NCBI RefSeq assembly: GCF_900101905.1
Contig: NZ_FNAJ01000001.1
Coordinates: forward strand, 682,001 to 746,000
Source of the DNA: Myxococcus virescens
Lineage (GTDB): Bacteria > Myxococcota > Myxococcia > Myxococcales > Myxococcaceae
Length of the DNA stretch: 64,000 bases
Direction of reading: 5' to 3'
The notes below the pieces were generated by a model. It had not been told where the DNA came from. It worked only from the letters and a program-made list of their open reading frames with translations, and did no database searches. This document shows, one piece after another, positions 35,719 through 44,423 of this stretch (its first letter is position 1; every line of letters starts with the position of its first letter). Both the position numbers and the translations under genes were made by a program.

Positions 35719-36887
35719 CGCCCCGCCACGCGACACCCGCGGCCCGGCTGGCGCTGCTGATGGACCCGCGCGAGGAGGGCTGGCCCAGCATGGACCTGGT
35801 GGGCGAGGCCCTCCTGGCGGGACTTGCCGAGCATCCCTCCGAGGTCCACGCGACGGCCGTGCGGCCAGACATGCCCGCGGTGCTGCGGCGGCTTCCCCGG
35901 GCAGGCGCGCGCAACGCGGCGTTCAACGCGGACCGGCTCCTCACCCGCTTCGGCCTCTACCCGAGCCGTGCGCTGCTCGCCCGGGGGCGGCACGACGCCT
36001 TCCACGTGGTGGACCACACCTACGCGCAGCTCGTCCACGCGTTGCCCGCGTCGCGCACCGGTGTCTATTGCCATGACCTGGATGCGTTCCGCTCCGTGCT
36101 GGAGCCTCGGCGCGAGCCGCGTCCTGCGTGGTTCCGCGCCATGGCCCGTGCCCAGCTCGCGGGACTGGAGCGCGCGGCCCTCGTGTTCCACAGCACCCAG
36201 GCGGTGCGCATGGAGCTGCTCGCGCATGGCGTGGTGCCGGAGTCGCGGCTCGTCTGGGCGCCGTATGGCGTGTCCCCCGAATACCGCCCGGAGCCCACGC
36301 CCGGAACGCCCGATGCCAGCGAAGCCGTGCTCGCACCGCTGGGGGGCCGGCCCTACCTGCTCCACGTCGGCAGCGCGATTCCTCGCAAACGGCTGGACGT
36401 GCTCTTCGCCGTGTTCGCCGCGCTTCGCGCGCGCTACCCGGAGCTTCGGTTGGTGCAGCAGGGCGGCGCACTGAACGGCACACAGCGCGCGCAGGTGGAG
36501 GCGTTGGGTATTGGCGATGCGTTGCTTCAGCCTCCTCGGCAGGAGCGGGCCACGCTGGCGGGCCTCTATCGACGCGCGACGGCCGTGCTGGTGACGAGCG
36601 AGGCGGAGGGCTTTGGGCTCCCCGTCATCGAGGCGATGGCCTGTGGTGCCCCCGTGGTGGCCAGCGACCTGCCCGTGCTTCGGGAGGTCGGAGCAGCAGC
36701 CTGCACTTACTGCCCCGTGGGGGACGTGCCGGCGTGGGTGGAGTCCGTGGCCGCGCTGCTCGCCGGCCATGACGCACAGCCCTCGCGCGAGGTACGGCTG
36801 ACCCGCGCCTCGCGCTTCACCTGGGCCGCGCATGCACGTACGGTGCTGGACGCCTACCTGCGGCTGCTCGGTGCCTCCACGCCGTGA
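35715..36887 (+). CDS. Glycosyltransferase family 4
   Basis: 390 residues. The N-terminal domain has VYCHDLDAFRSVLEPR and LERAALVFHSTQAVRMEL, then VWAPYGVSPEY, the donor domain strand YLLHVGSAIPRKR and the E-x7-E motif in EAEGFGLPVIEAMACGAP. The ATG overlaps the stop of the preceding gene by four bases. It is a mannosyl- or glucosyltransferase-like enzyme; donor and acceptor are unknown. Confidence 0.92.
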   Translation: MTPRHATPAARLALLMDPREEGWPSMDLVGEALLAGLAEHPSEVHATAVRPDMPAVLRRLPRAGARNAAFNADRLLTRFGLYPSRALLARGRHDAFHVVDHTYAQLVHALPASRTGVYCHDLDAFRSVLEPRREPRPAWFRAMARAQLAGLERAALVFHSTQAVRMELLAHGVVPESRLVWAPYGVSPEYRPEPTPGTPDASEAVLAPLGGRPYLLHVGSAIPRKRLDVLFAVFAALRARYPELRLVQQGGALNGTQRAQVEALGIGDALLQPPRQERATLAGLYRRATAVLVTSEAEGFGLPVIEAMACGAPVVASDLPVLREVGAAACTYCPVGDVPAWVESVAALLAGHDAQPSREVRLTRASRFTWAAHARTVLDAYLRLLGASTP

Positions 36888-37050
36888 GGTCGGCAGGCTT
36901 CGCCCCACCCGGAGCGTTCCGCTCGCCCTTGGCGATACGGACACGCCCAGGGTCATCGCGCGAACACAGTGCGCGGCGGCGTTGTCAGTGCCGCAAGCCC
37001 CAGCAACGTGCCTTGACCCGGGGAGAGGTGTTTGCTTCGGTCCACCCGCC

Positions 37051-38310
37051 GTGCGCCTCCTCTTCCTCAATCCCGTGGGCATCCTTGGTGGAGCCGAGCG
37101 CGCGCTCCTCGATTTGATGGCGTGCCTGAAGCAGCAGGACTCAACGCTGTCGCTCCACCTGCTGGCGGGAACGGCGGGGCCGCTGCTCGACGAAGCGCGC
37201 GCGTTGGGCGTGGATGCGCGGCTGCTGCCATTGCCAGAGCACCTGTCCACGCTGGGCGACTCCGCATTGCGAGGCCACGGTCCACTGGAAGCGCTGCGCT
37301 TCGCCCGTCGGCTGGCGCCCACATCCGGACTGCTGGTGGACCATGGACGCGCGCTCCGCCGGGACGTCGCCGACATCAGCCCCGACCTGGTGCATTCCAA
37401 CGGCATCAAGACGCACCTGCTCAGCGCCGCCACCGCGGGCCTGCCCTTGAAGCGGGTGTGGCACATCCACGACTTCCTGGGCGAACGGCCCCTGGTCCGC
37501 CGCGCGCTGAGGCTGCTGTCGCCCCTCGCATCGGCGGCCATCGCCAACTCACGGGCGGTGGGCGACGACACGCGCGAGGTGCTGTTCCGAGTGCCCGTGC
37601 ACGTCGTCTACAACGGCGTGGACACCACGCACTTCTCCCCCGGCCCCGCGGACGGCGCACAACTGGACCGGCTGGCCGGTCTACCCGAAGCCCCCGAGGG
37701 CACGCTCCGCGTGGGACTGGTGGCCACCTATGCCCGATGGAAAGGCCAGGACGTCTTCCTCGAAGCCGCGGCAACGCTGACGCGCCTGTACCCCGCCCTG
37801 CCCGTGCGTTTCTACCTGGTGGGCGCGCCGCTGTATCAGACGCCCGGCTCGCAGTTCTCCGAGGAGGAACTGCGCCGGCTCATCACCTCACGAGGCCTGG
37901 CGGAGCGCGTGGGCCTGGTGCCCTTCCAGTCCCATCCAGCCTCCGTGTACCGGGCCCTGGACGTCTTCGTTCACGCCAGCACCCGCCGGGAGCCCTTTGG
38001 CCTCACCATCGCGGAGGCGCTCGCCTGCGGGCGGCCCGCCATCGTCTCCAGCGCGAGCGGCGCGGCGGAGGCACTCACGAATGGCACGGACGCGCTGCTG
38101 ATACCGCCGGGCAATGTGCACGCGTTGGTCCAGGCGATGCGAACGCTGTTGGAGGATGCAGCCCTGCGAGCCCGGCTGGGCACGGCCGCGCGACTCACCG
38201 CGGCGGCGAGCTTCTCGCGCGAACGCTACGCGAGCGAGGTGCTCACCCTCTACCGCACGCTCGTGCGGAGCAGTCCCCCATTTGAAAGCCGTGGAGCCCC
38301 CATCCCTTGA
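37051..38310 (+). CDS. Glycosyltransferase family 4
   Basis: 419 residues from GTG at 37051. LLFLNPVGILGGAERALLDL is the GT4 start, followed by DISPDLVHSNGIKTHL, VVYNGVDTTHFSP, LVATYARWKGQDVF and the E-x7-E site in EPFGLTIAEALACG. A stretch of about 160 bases without a gene separates it from the preceding GT4; I see no ATG in frame before the GTG. It overlaps the next gene by four bases. Confidence 0.92.
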   Translation: MRLLFLNPVGILGGAERALLDLMACLKQQDSTLSLHLLAGTAGPLLDEARALGVDARLLPLPEHLSTLGDSALRGHGPLEALRFARRLAPTSGLLVDHGRALRRDVADISPDLVHSNGIKTHLLSAATAGLPLKRVWHIHDFLGERPLVRRALRLLSPLASAAIANSRAVGDDTREVLFRVPVHVVYNGVDTTHFSPGPADGAQLDRLAGLPEAPEGTLRVGLVATYARWKGQDVFLEAAATLTRLYPALPVRFYLVGAPLYQTPGSQFSEEELRRLITSRGLAERVGLVPFQSHPASVYRALDVFVHASTRREPFGLTIAEALACGRPAIVSSASGAAEALTNGTDALLIPPGNVHALVQAMRTLLEDAALRARLGTAARLTAAASFSRERYASEVLTLYRTLVRSSPPFESRGAPIP

Positions 38311-39458
38311 AGCAGTCACGCCGGCTCATCACCCTCTCCCACTCCTACGTCGTCGGCCTCAACCGGCGCCTCGCCAACGAGATGGTGCGCGTGGGCGCGG
38401 GTGCATGGGATGTCACCACGGTGGCACCCCGCTTCTTCCACGGCGACCTGAGCCCGCTCGCCCTGCGACTCGAAGCGGACGAGCCGGCCAGGACGGAAGG
38501 CGTGCGCGCCTTCTTCAGCCGCTCGCTCCACACCTTCCTCTACGGTCCGGAGGTGCGTGCTCACCTCGCGCGCGGCGCGGACCTGGTGCACGTGTGGGAA
38601 GAGCCCTATGTGCTGGCCGGCCTGGAGCTGGCATTGCTCACACCGCGTCGCATCCCGCTCGTCTTCAGCACCGCGCAGAACCTGTCCAAGCGTTACCCGC
38701 CGCCCTTTGCCCAGGCGGAGCGCTTCGTCGTCCAGCGCGCTTCCGGCTGGGTGGCCTGGGGTGAAACCGTGAGGGACAACCTCCTCACCCGTCCCGGCTA
38801 TGCGGAGCGTCCCGCGCGCGCCATTCCCATGGGCGTGGACGCGGACCTGTTCCAACCGGATCGCGCCGCGGGCGAGTCCTTGCGGCGCGAGCTCGGGTGG
38901 GAGACCTCAGGCCCACCCGTGGTGGGGTTTCTCGGCCGCTTCGTCCCGGAGAAGGGCGTGCCCCTGCTGATGGCTGCGCTCGACGCGCTCGACACCCCGT
39001 GGCGCGCGCTCTTCGTGGGCGGTGGCCCGATGGAAGGTGCGTTGCGTGACTGGGCGGCCCGGCACCCCCAATCGGTGCGAGTCCTCACCGGCGTGCCCCA
39101 CTCAGGCGTGCCACGCGCGCTCAACGCCATGGACATGCTGTGCGCCCCCAGTCAGACGACGCGCCAATGGCGGGAGCAGTTCGGCCGCATGTTGGCGGAG
39201 GGCTTCGCGTGTGGCGTGCCCGTGCTCGGCAGTGACTCGGGCGAAGTCCCGCGCACCATGGACGACGCGGGCATCGTGCTGCCGGAGGCGTCCGTGTCCG
39301 CCTGGACGCAGGCGATCGCCAACCTGTTGGAGAGTCCCCAGCGCAGAGAAGAACTGGCCACACGGGGCCGAGAGCGCGCCGTCACCCGCTTCTCGTGGCC
39401 GGTGGTGGCGAAGGCACACCTGGACTTCTTCACCGAGGTCCTGGAGCGGCGCGGCTGA
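38307..39458 (+). CDS. Glycosyltransferase family 4
   Basis: 383 residues with a TTG start that overlaps the upstream stop (TTGA), so it is translationally coupled. LVHVWEEPYVLAGLEL, IPMGVDADLFQPDRA, VGFLGRFVPEKG and the E-x7-E site EQFGRMLAEGFACG are seen. It closes the plus-strand run of five genes and ends 13 bases before the stop of a convergent GT4 gene. Confidence 0.92.
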   Translation: MKQSRRLITLSHSYVVGLNRRLANEMVRVGAGAWDVTTVAPRFFHGDLSPLALRLEADEPARTEGVRAFFSRSLHTFLYGPEVRAHLARGADLVHVWEEPYVLAGLELALLTPRRIPLVFSTAQNLSKRYPPPFAQAERFVVQRASGWVAWGETVRDNLLTRPGYAERPARAIPMGVDADLFQPDRAAGESLRRELGWETSGPPVVGFLGRFVPEKGVPLLMAALDALDTPWRALFVGGGPMEGALRDWAARHPQSVRVLTGVPHSGVPRALNAMDMLCAPSQTTRQWREQFGRMLAEGFACGVPVLGSDSGEVPRTMDDAGIVLPEASVSAWTQAIANLLESPQRREELATRGRERAVTRFSWPVVAKAHLDFFTEVLERRG

Positions 39459-39471
39459 CGAAGCAGGCGCC

Positions 39472-40614
39472 TCAGCCCTCGCGCTCCACCGTGTCCACGA
39501 TGGCCTCGGCCATGGTGTCCCATGTCTGCGCCCGGAGCGTCTCCGACAGCGCGGCCACATGAGGCGCCCAGGCCGCGGCGTGCTGGCGCCAATCCTCCAG
39601 GCGCCGCACCAACGCGTCCACGTCATCCGGCGCGTCCAGCAGCAGGCCCGACAGCGCCTCCGGGTAGCGCTCCGCCACGCCCGCCGAGCGGCTCACCAAC
39701 GCAGGCAGCCCGGCACACAGCGCCTCGTGGACGTTCAGCCCATATGCGTCATACCGCGTGGGCGACACCAGCACGTCCGCCGCCGACAGCAAGCGCGCCA
39801 CGTCGTCACGGAAGCCGAGGAACTGGATGCGCTCCCCCACTCCTCTGTCCGCGGCTTCGCGCTCCCACGCATCCCGCTGCGCGCCCGAGCCCACGACCTT
39901 GAGGTCCACGCCCCAATCCGCACGCGCACACAGCCGCAGCCACGCCTGGAAGAGGGTGTCGAAGCCCTTGCGGCGGTCGCCCAACGCGCCCACGAAGAGC
40001 GCCACGGGCCGGGACTCTGGCCACCCCAGGGACGCGCGGACCTCACGGCGCGCCTCGGCGGTTACCGGGCGAAAGCGCTCCGCATCCCCACCGAGATAGA
40101 TGACGCGCACCCGGGACGCAGGAACGCCCGTGGCCGCCACCACATCATCCCGCGTGCGCTCCGAGTTGGCGATGATGACGCGCGCGCGCCGCAGGGCCTG
40201 CCGCTCCGAACGCACGTAGTACCGGTGGCTCACGTGGCCCTTGAGCTGGCGCAGCACACCGCCGCTGGGCTCGGAGGCATAGGCGCCGTGGACGTAGTGG
40301 ACCCAGTTGGCGGACGCCACCGGGCAGTTGCCCCCATTGGCCACCACGCGGCCGCCCTCGGCGCGGGTACGCAGCGCCCAGGCCCGGCCCACCGCGCTCA
40401 GCAGCGGTTCGCCGAGCAGATACGCATTGGCGGGCTTAGGCACTCGCACGAAGCGCACATTGGGATGGCGCAGGAGGACCTCCGCCACGCGGTGTGCCAC
40501 CAACCGGACGGGGTGCCCCTGCTTCGCCAGCCAGAGCGCCAGCGCCAGGTTGGCCCGGTCCATGCCGCCGGTATCCACGAAGTCACCGGCGATGAGGGTG
40601 TACGGTCTTCGCAT
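39472..40614 (-). CDS. Glycosyltransferase family 4
   Basis: 380 residues. GGMDRANLALALWLAKQGHPV is the N-terminal Gly-rich loop, ARVIIANSERTRDDV and RVIYLGGDAERF precede the donor domain strand PVALFVGALGDRRKG, and the catalytic motif is D-x7-E in YDAYGLNVHEALCAGLP. ATG at 40614 lies 32 bases inside the end of the polymerase-like gene, a longer overlap than the four-base overlaps common here. Confidence 0.91.
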   Translation of the reverse strand: MRRPYTLIAGDFVDTGGMDRANLALALWLAKQGHPVRLVAHRVAEVLLRHPNVRFVRVPKPANAYLLGEPLLSAVGRAWALRTRAEGGRVVANGGNCPVASANWVHYVHGAYASEPSGGVLRQLKGHVSHRYYVRSERQALRRARVIIANSERTRDDVVAATGVPASRVRVIYLGGDAERFRPVTAEARREVRASLGWPESRPVALFVGALGDRRKGFDTLFQAWLRLCARADWGVDLKVVGSGAQRDAWEREAADRGVGERIQFLGFRDDVARLLSAADVLVSPTRYDAYGLNVHEALCAGLPALVSRSAGVAERYPEALSGLLLDAPDDVDALVRRLEDWRQHAAAWAPHVAALSETLRAQTWDTMAEAIVDTVEREG

Positions 40615-41914
40615 GGGCGAGGGCGCCGAAGAGCGCCGCGTTGAGCAACCAGAACTCCATGCCCGTCTGGCTCATGAAGAACGGATAGCTGAAGGTGAGC
40701 GCGAAGGCGCCCAGGTTGTACGCGAAGAGGACGCTGCCCCACAGCCAGAACTCGTCCTGCGGACCGTCACGCCTGCGAGCGACCCGGAAGGCCCACAGCA
40801 GCGACATCAACACCCCCAGCGGGTAGAACAGCACGCCCAGGATGCCGCCGTCGTAGACCCAGGCGGTCCACTGGATTTCCGCCCACAACGGCGGGCGCTC
40901 GCGGTCGCTGTTGTCGCCGAAGTAGGCATTCGTCATGCCGTAGCGGCCCAGGCCCGCGCCCAGCGGATACTCAGGCAGCACGTCCGCGAAGGTCCCCGTC
41001 AGGAAGTAGCCGCGGTTGCGGTGGTACACCTCGTCGGGGCTGGCCGCGAAGAGCGAGGCCCAGCGATTCATCACCGCGTCGCCGCCCACCGCCACGGCCC
41101 AACCGAAGGTGGCCACGCCCGCGGTGCCCACCACCGCCAGCAGGGCCAAGAACCGTCCCACGCGGCCACTCACCAGGAGCACCGCCGCCAGGGCCACCAG
41201 ACACACCACCAGCATGACGGCGGTGGCGCGCACCTGCGACAGGTAGATGCCGAAGAGCCCCACCAGGATGCCGCCCACGCTCAACACGCGCGTCAGCCCA
41301 CGACGGGATGACAGCAGGAAGCCGCCGCCCAGCAGCACCGCGTAGAAGCCACCAGTGGACGCGCCGCCCGGAATGTCCGTCAGGCCCATGGGACGGAACA
41401 CGCGCACGCCGTCCGAGGTCTCGAACTGGAGGCTGCTCACATAACCTTCGCCCTGGCCCTGCACCGCGGCGGACAGCGCGGGCTGGAAACGGCCGGGGAA
41501 GTAGACCTGCAGCACCCCCACGCCCGCGCTGGCCGCGTTGAAGAAGAAGAGCAGCGCGAGCGTGCGACGGAACGTCTTCGGGTCGATGGCCAGCCGGGTC
41601 ACCCACAGCAGTGGCGCGGCGATGGCGAGCTGGATGCCCAACTGCGCAACCGCCGCCAGCGGGGCACCGGTGCCAGGATTGAAGAGCTGGAGCGAGGTGA
41701 TGCCCAGCGCGGCCAGGATGAAGGGAAGCGCCGGGTGCTTCAGACTCCGTCCCCGCACCAGCGCCAGCAGCACCAGACTGACGCTGAAGGCCAGCACGCG
41801 CACCGCCACGCGGAGCGGCGCGATGGCCTCCACCAGCAGCGCGAGCTGGCAGCAGATGAGCAGACCGACGAAGAGCGGCACCAATCGGCTCGACGCCAGC
41901 AGGCCGCCGCCCAT
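40583..41914 (-). CDS. O-antigen ligase/polymerase-like membrane protein (second Wzy/WaaL candidate)
   Basis: About 443 residues with roughly 11-12 membrane helices. The helical order, a late periplasmic loop (SPDEVYHRNRGYFLTG, PLGAGLGRYGMTNAYF) and EIQWTAWVYDGGILGVLFYP resemble Wzy/WaaL proteins, but the classic H-x-x-N/E-x-G signature is weaker than in the gene at 10305. ATG at 41914 has a good GAGGTG site; a GTG at 42013 would add 33 residues with a weak site and cannot be excluded. It could polymerise or ligate repeat units, or only be a helper. Confidence 0.78.
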   Translation of the reverse strand: MGGGLLASSRLVPLFVGLLICCQLALLVEAIAPLRVAVRVLAFSVSLVLLALVRGRSLKHPALPFILAALGITSLQLFNPGTGAPLAAVAQLGIQLAIAAPLLWVTRLAIDPKTFRRTLALLFFFNAASAGVGVLQVYFPGRFQPALSAAVQGQGEGYVSSLQFETSDGVRVFRPMGLTDIPGGASTGGFYAVLLGGGFLLSSRRGLTRVLSVGGILVGLFGIYLSQVRATAVMLVVCLVALAAVLLVSGRVGRFLALLAVVGTAGVATFGWAVAVGGDAVMNRWASLFAASPDEVYHRNRGYFLTGTFADVLPEYPLGAGLGRYGMTNAYFGDNSDRERPPLWAEIQWTAWVYDGGILGVLFYPLGVLMSLLWAFRVARRRDGPQDEFWLWGSVLFAYNLGAFALTFSYPFFMSQTGMEFWLLNAALFGALAHAKTVHPHRR

Positions 41915-42039
41915 GCGCGCACCTCGAGCGACGGGCCCGGTGGGCGAGGCCCCCTCCGGAACCGCCTCCAGCGCGGCCCCCGGTGGGCGGCGCACGTACC
42001 GGCGCTTCAGCACGCCGGGGCCCTGAAGCTGGGGCGCCC

Positions 42040-43176
42040 TCACACCGGCACCGCCTGCTCGGACAGCGCGCGCAGCGCCTCCTCCATGCCGCGAAGGAAG
42101 CCTCCCGCATCGCTCAGCGCCGCGGCACGCGCGGGCCCCGCCGCGCCCAGCCGGGCACGCGTCTGGGGGTCCTCGATGAGCCGCCCCAGGGCCAGGGCCA
42201 GTGACTCCGGCTCCGGACGGACGAACACCCCGCAGGAGGCATCCACGATTTCCAGCGCGCCCCCCATCGGCGTGGTCACCACGGGCAGGCCCGCCTGGAG
42301 CGCCTCCACGAAGACCAGACCGAACGCCTCCGGCCTCGAGTTGGGCTGGCAGTGGATGTCCGCGGCGCGCAGCAGCCGCGGCACGTCCGAGCGTTGCCCC
42401 AGGAGCCGCAGCCGCCCCTCGATCCCCAGGTGCTTCGCCTGCGCCCGCAGCCCCTCCAGATAGGCGTCCTCGTCCGGACGCTGAGCGCTGCCAGCGAACC
42501 AGACGCGCCAGCCCGGCACCGCTCGCAGCCGGCCCAGCGCCTCCAGCAACAAGCGCTGGCCCTTCCCCTCCTGCATTCGGCTGGCGTGGAAGATGACGGC
42601 GTCCCCTTCGGAGGCCCCCAGCTCCGAGCGCACGCGCGCGCGCTCGGACGCGCCCAGCGCCGGCGGTGGCATGGGCAGCGGACAGTGCGTCACACGCCAA
42701 GGCACCTGGGGATAGACGGACACCAGCGTGCCCGCGGCGAAGCGGCTGTTGGTCAGCACCAGGTCGGGCGGCGTGACACGCGCCCACCGCTCCAGCCAAT
42801 GCTGGCCCGTCAGTGCGTCATGCTGGAAGAAGGCCAGGGGAACGCCAGCGGTGCGCACCACGGGCCCGAACAGGGCCTGAGGCCAGATGGCGTGGCAGAT
42901 GACGACGTCGTAGCGCCCGCTGCGCAGCAGCTCTCGCAGGACGCTCCGCGCGCGCCACACGGACCAGGGCCGGCCTGTCTTCGCGGGCCCCAGCACACGC
43001 ACCTCCACGCCCGCGTCGCGCAGCTCCCGAGCCAGCCGGCCCTCGAAGCAGAGCGCGAAGGCATGTGACAGCGACGGGCGAAGGTTCCGCTCGCGCGCCA
43101 TCGTGTGCAGCAGCGTCTCGATGCCACCGTAGAGGTTGCCGCTGGAGATGTGCAACACGCGCAGGGGATGGCTCAT
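42040..43176 (-). CDS. Glycosyltransferase family 4
   Basis: 378 residues. VLHISSGNLYGGIETLLHTMA is the acceptor-domain start, VLTNSRFAAGTLVSVYP and AVIFHASRMQEGKGQ follow, and the E-x7-E motif is EAFGLVFVEALQAGLP. ATG at 43176 overlaps the stop of the upstream GT4 (ATGA). Together with the next gene and the BY-kinase it forms a coupled minus-strand unit. Confidence 0.93.
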   Translation of the reverse strand: MSHPLRVLHISSGNLYGGIETLLHTMARERNLRPSLSHAFALCFEGRLARELRDAGVEVRVLGPAKTGRPWSVWRARSVLRELLRSGRYDVVICHAIWPQALFGPVVRTAGVPLAFFQHDALTGQHWLERWARVTPPDLVLTNSRFAAGTLVSVYPQVPWRVTHCPLPMPPPALGASERARVRSELGASEGDAVIFHASRMQEGKGQRLLLEALGRLRAVPGWRVWFAGSAQRPDEDAYLEGLRAQAKHLGIEGRLRLLGQRSDVPRLLRAADIHCQPNSRPEAFGLVFVEALQAGLPVVTTPMGGALEIVDASCGVFVRPEPESLALALGRLIEDPQTRARLGAAGPARAAALSDAGGFLRGMEEALRALSEQAVPV

Positions 43177-44423
43177 ACGCTCCCCGTCAAGCGCAGCAGC
43201 GCCACGTCGGGCGCCATCACCGGCGCGGGCCGGCCCAGCGCCTCCGAGTACAGGGACAGGCTGCGCCAGGCCATGACGTCATGCCGGAACTCCGCCACGG
43301 CCCGCTCGCGGGCCTCGCGCCCCAGTCGCTGCGCCAACGCGGGCTCCTCCAGGAGTCGCCGCGCCGCCGCCGCTAGGGCCTCCGCGTCGCCGACCGGCAC
43401 CGTCAGCCCCGTCTGCTCATGCAGACTCACCCACGCGACGCCCGAGTGCGGAATCGCCGTGTTCAGCACGGGCAGACCGCTGGCCATGGCCTCCACCTGC
43501 GACAACCCATACGCCTCGCTGCGGGCATTGCCACAGAACCAGAGTGCGGTGGCCGCGTGCAGCGCGCCGACCAGCGAGTCCGGAGGCAGATAGCCCGCCC
43601 ACGTCACCCGGTCCGCGACGCCCAGCGCGCGCGCCCGGCGTCGAGCCTCCGCCTCCAGCGGCCCCTGCCCCACCACCACCAGCCGCCCCGGCACCCGGCG
43701 CAGGGCCTCCAGCGCGGTGAACAGGCCCTTGTAGTAGACGAGCCGCCCCACCATGAGCCACAGCGGCGCGCCCGCGGCCTGTGCCCGCCAGTGGGCCTCC
43801 GCCTCCCGCGCGGCGGCGCAGGGATGGAGGTATGGCGCCAGGTCGAGCCCCAGCGGCAGCGCCCGCACCTTGCCGCGAAAGGCGCGCAGCAGCGGTGAGC
43901 CCGAGACATAGGCTTCGCTGGTGGCCAGCACCCGCCGGGCCCGCGCGTAGAGCAGCGCCTCGAAGGGCTTGAAGAGCGCGCCCGCCACCCTCTGCCGGAT
44001 GACGTCACTGTGGTGGGTGATGAAGACAGGAGGCAGCCGGCGCACCACATCCAGGGCCAGCACCCAGGTCGGGTTGGGCGTGTGCAGGTGCACGATGTCC
44101 ACGCCCCGCGACAACGCGCGTCCCAGCATGCGCGGCAGGTCCGGCATCGCGTCCATGCGCGCGACGGAGGCCAGCCGGCCCAGGCGCGTCACGCGCACCG
44201 GTCCGTCCCACGTCTCACACGTGGGGCTGCGGCCCTGGAACTCGTGGCTGGTGCCCGCGCCGTCCGCGGCATGGTTGGCGCACAGCACCTCCACCTGCGC
44301 GCCGAGCGCCGCCTGGGCGCGCGCCAGCGTCTGCACGTGGGCTTCCATGCCCCCCGACGCGGGAGGATAGAACTTGCCCAGGTGCAGCACCCGCAAGCCC
44401 GCGCCCGCTGATGGCGCGTTCAC
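43173..44423 (-). CDS. Glycosyltransferase family 4
   Basis: 416 residues. LRVLHLGKFYPPASGGMEAHVQ is a textbook GT4 start, DIVHLHTPNPTWVLAL and ALPLGLDLAPYLHP follow, LWLMVGRLVYYKGL begins the donor domain and EAYGLSQVEAMASGLP holds E-x7-E. GTG at 44423 overlaps the kinase stop by four bases. Donor not assignable, though similar proteins often use GDP-mannose. Confidence 0.93.
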   Translation of the reverse strand: MNAPSAGAGLRVLHLGKFYPPASGGMEAHVQTLARAQAALGAQVEVLCANHAADGAGTSHEFQGRSPTCETWDGPVRVTRLGRLASVARMDAMPDLPRMLGRALSRGVDIVHLHTPNPTWVLALDVVRRLPPVFITHHSDVIRQRVAGALFKPFEALLYARARRVLATSEAYVSGSPLLRAFRGKVRALPLGLDLAPYLHPCAAAREAEAHWRAQAAGAPLWLMVGRLVYYKGLFTALEALRRVPGRLVVVGQGPLEAEARRRARALGVADRVTWAGYLPPDSLVGALHAATALWFCGNARSEAYGLSQVEAMASGLPVLNTAIPHSGVAWVSLHEQTGLTVPVGDAEALAAAARRLLEEPALAQRLGREARERAVAEFRHDVMAWRSLSLYSEALGRPAPVMAPDVALLRLTGSV

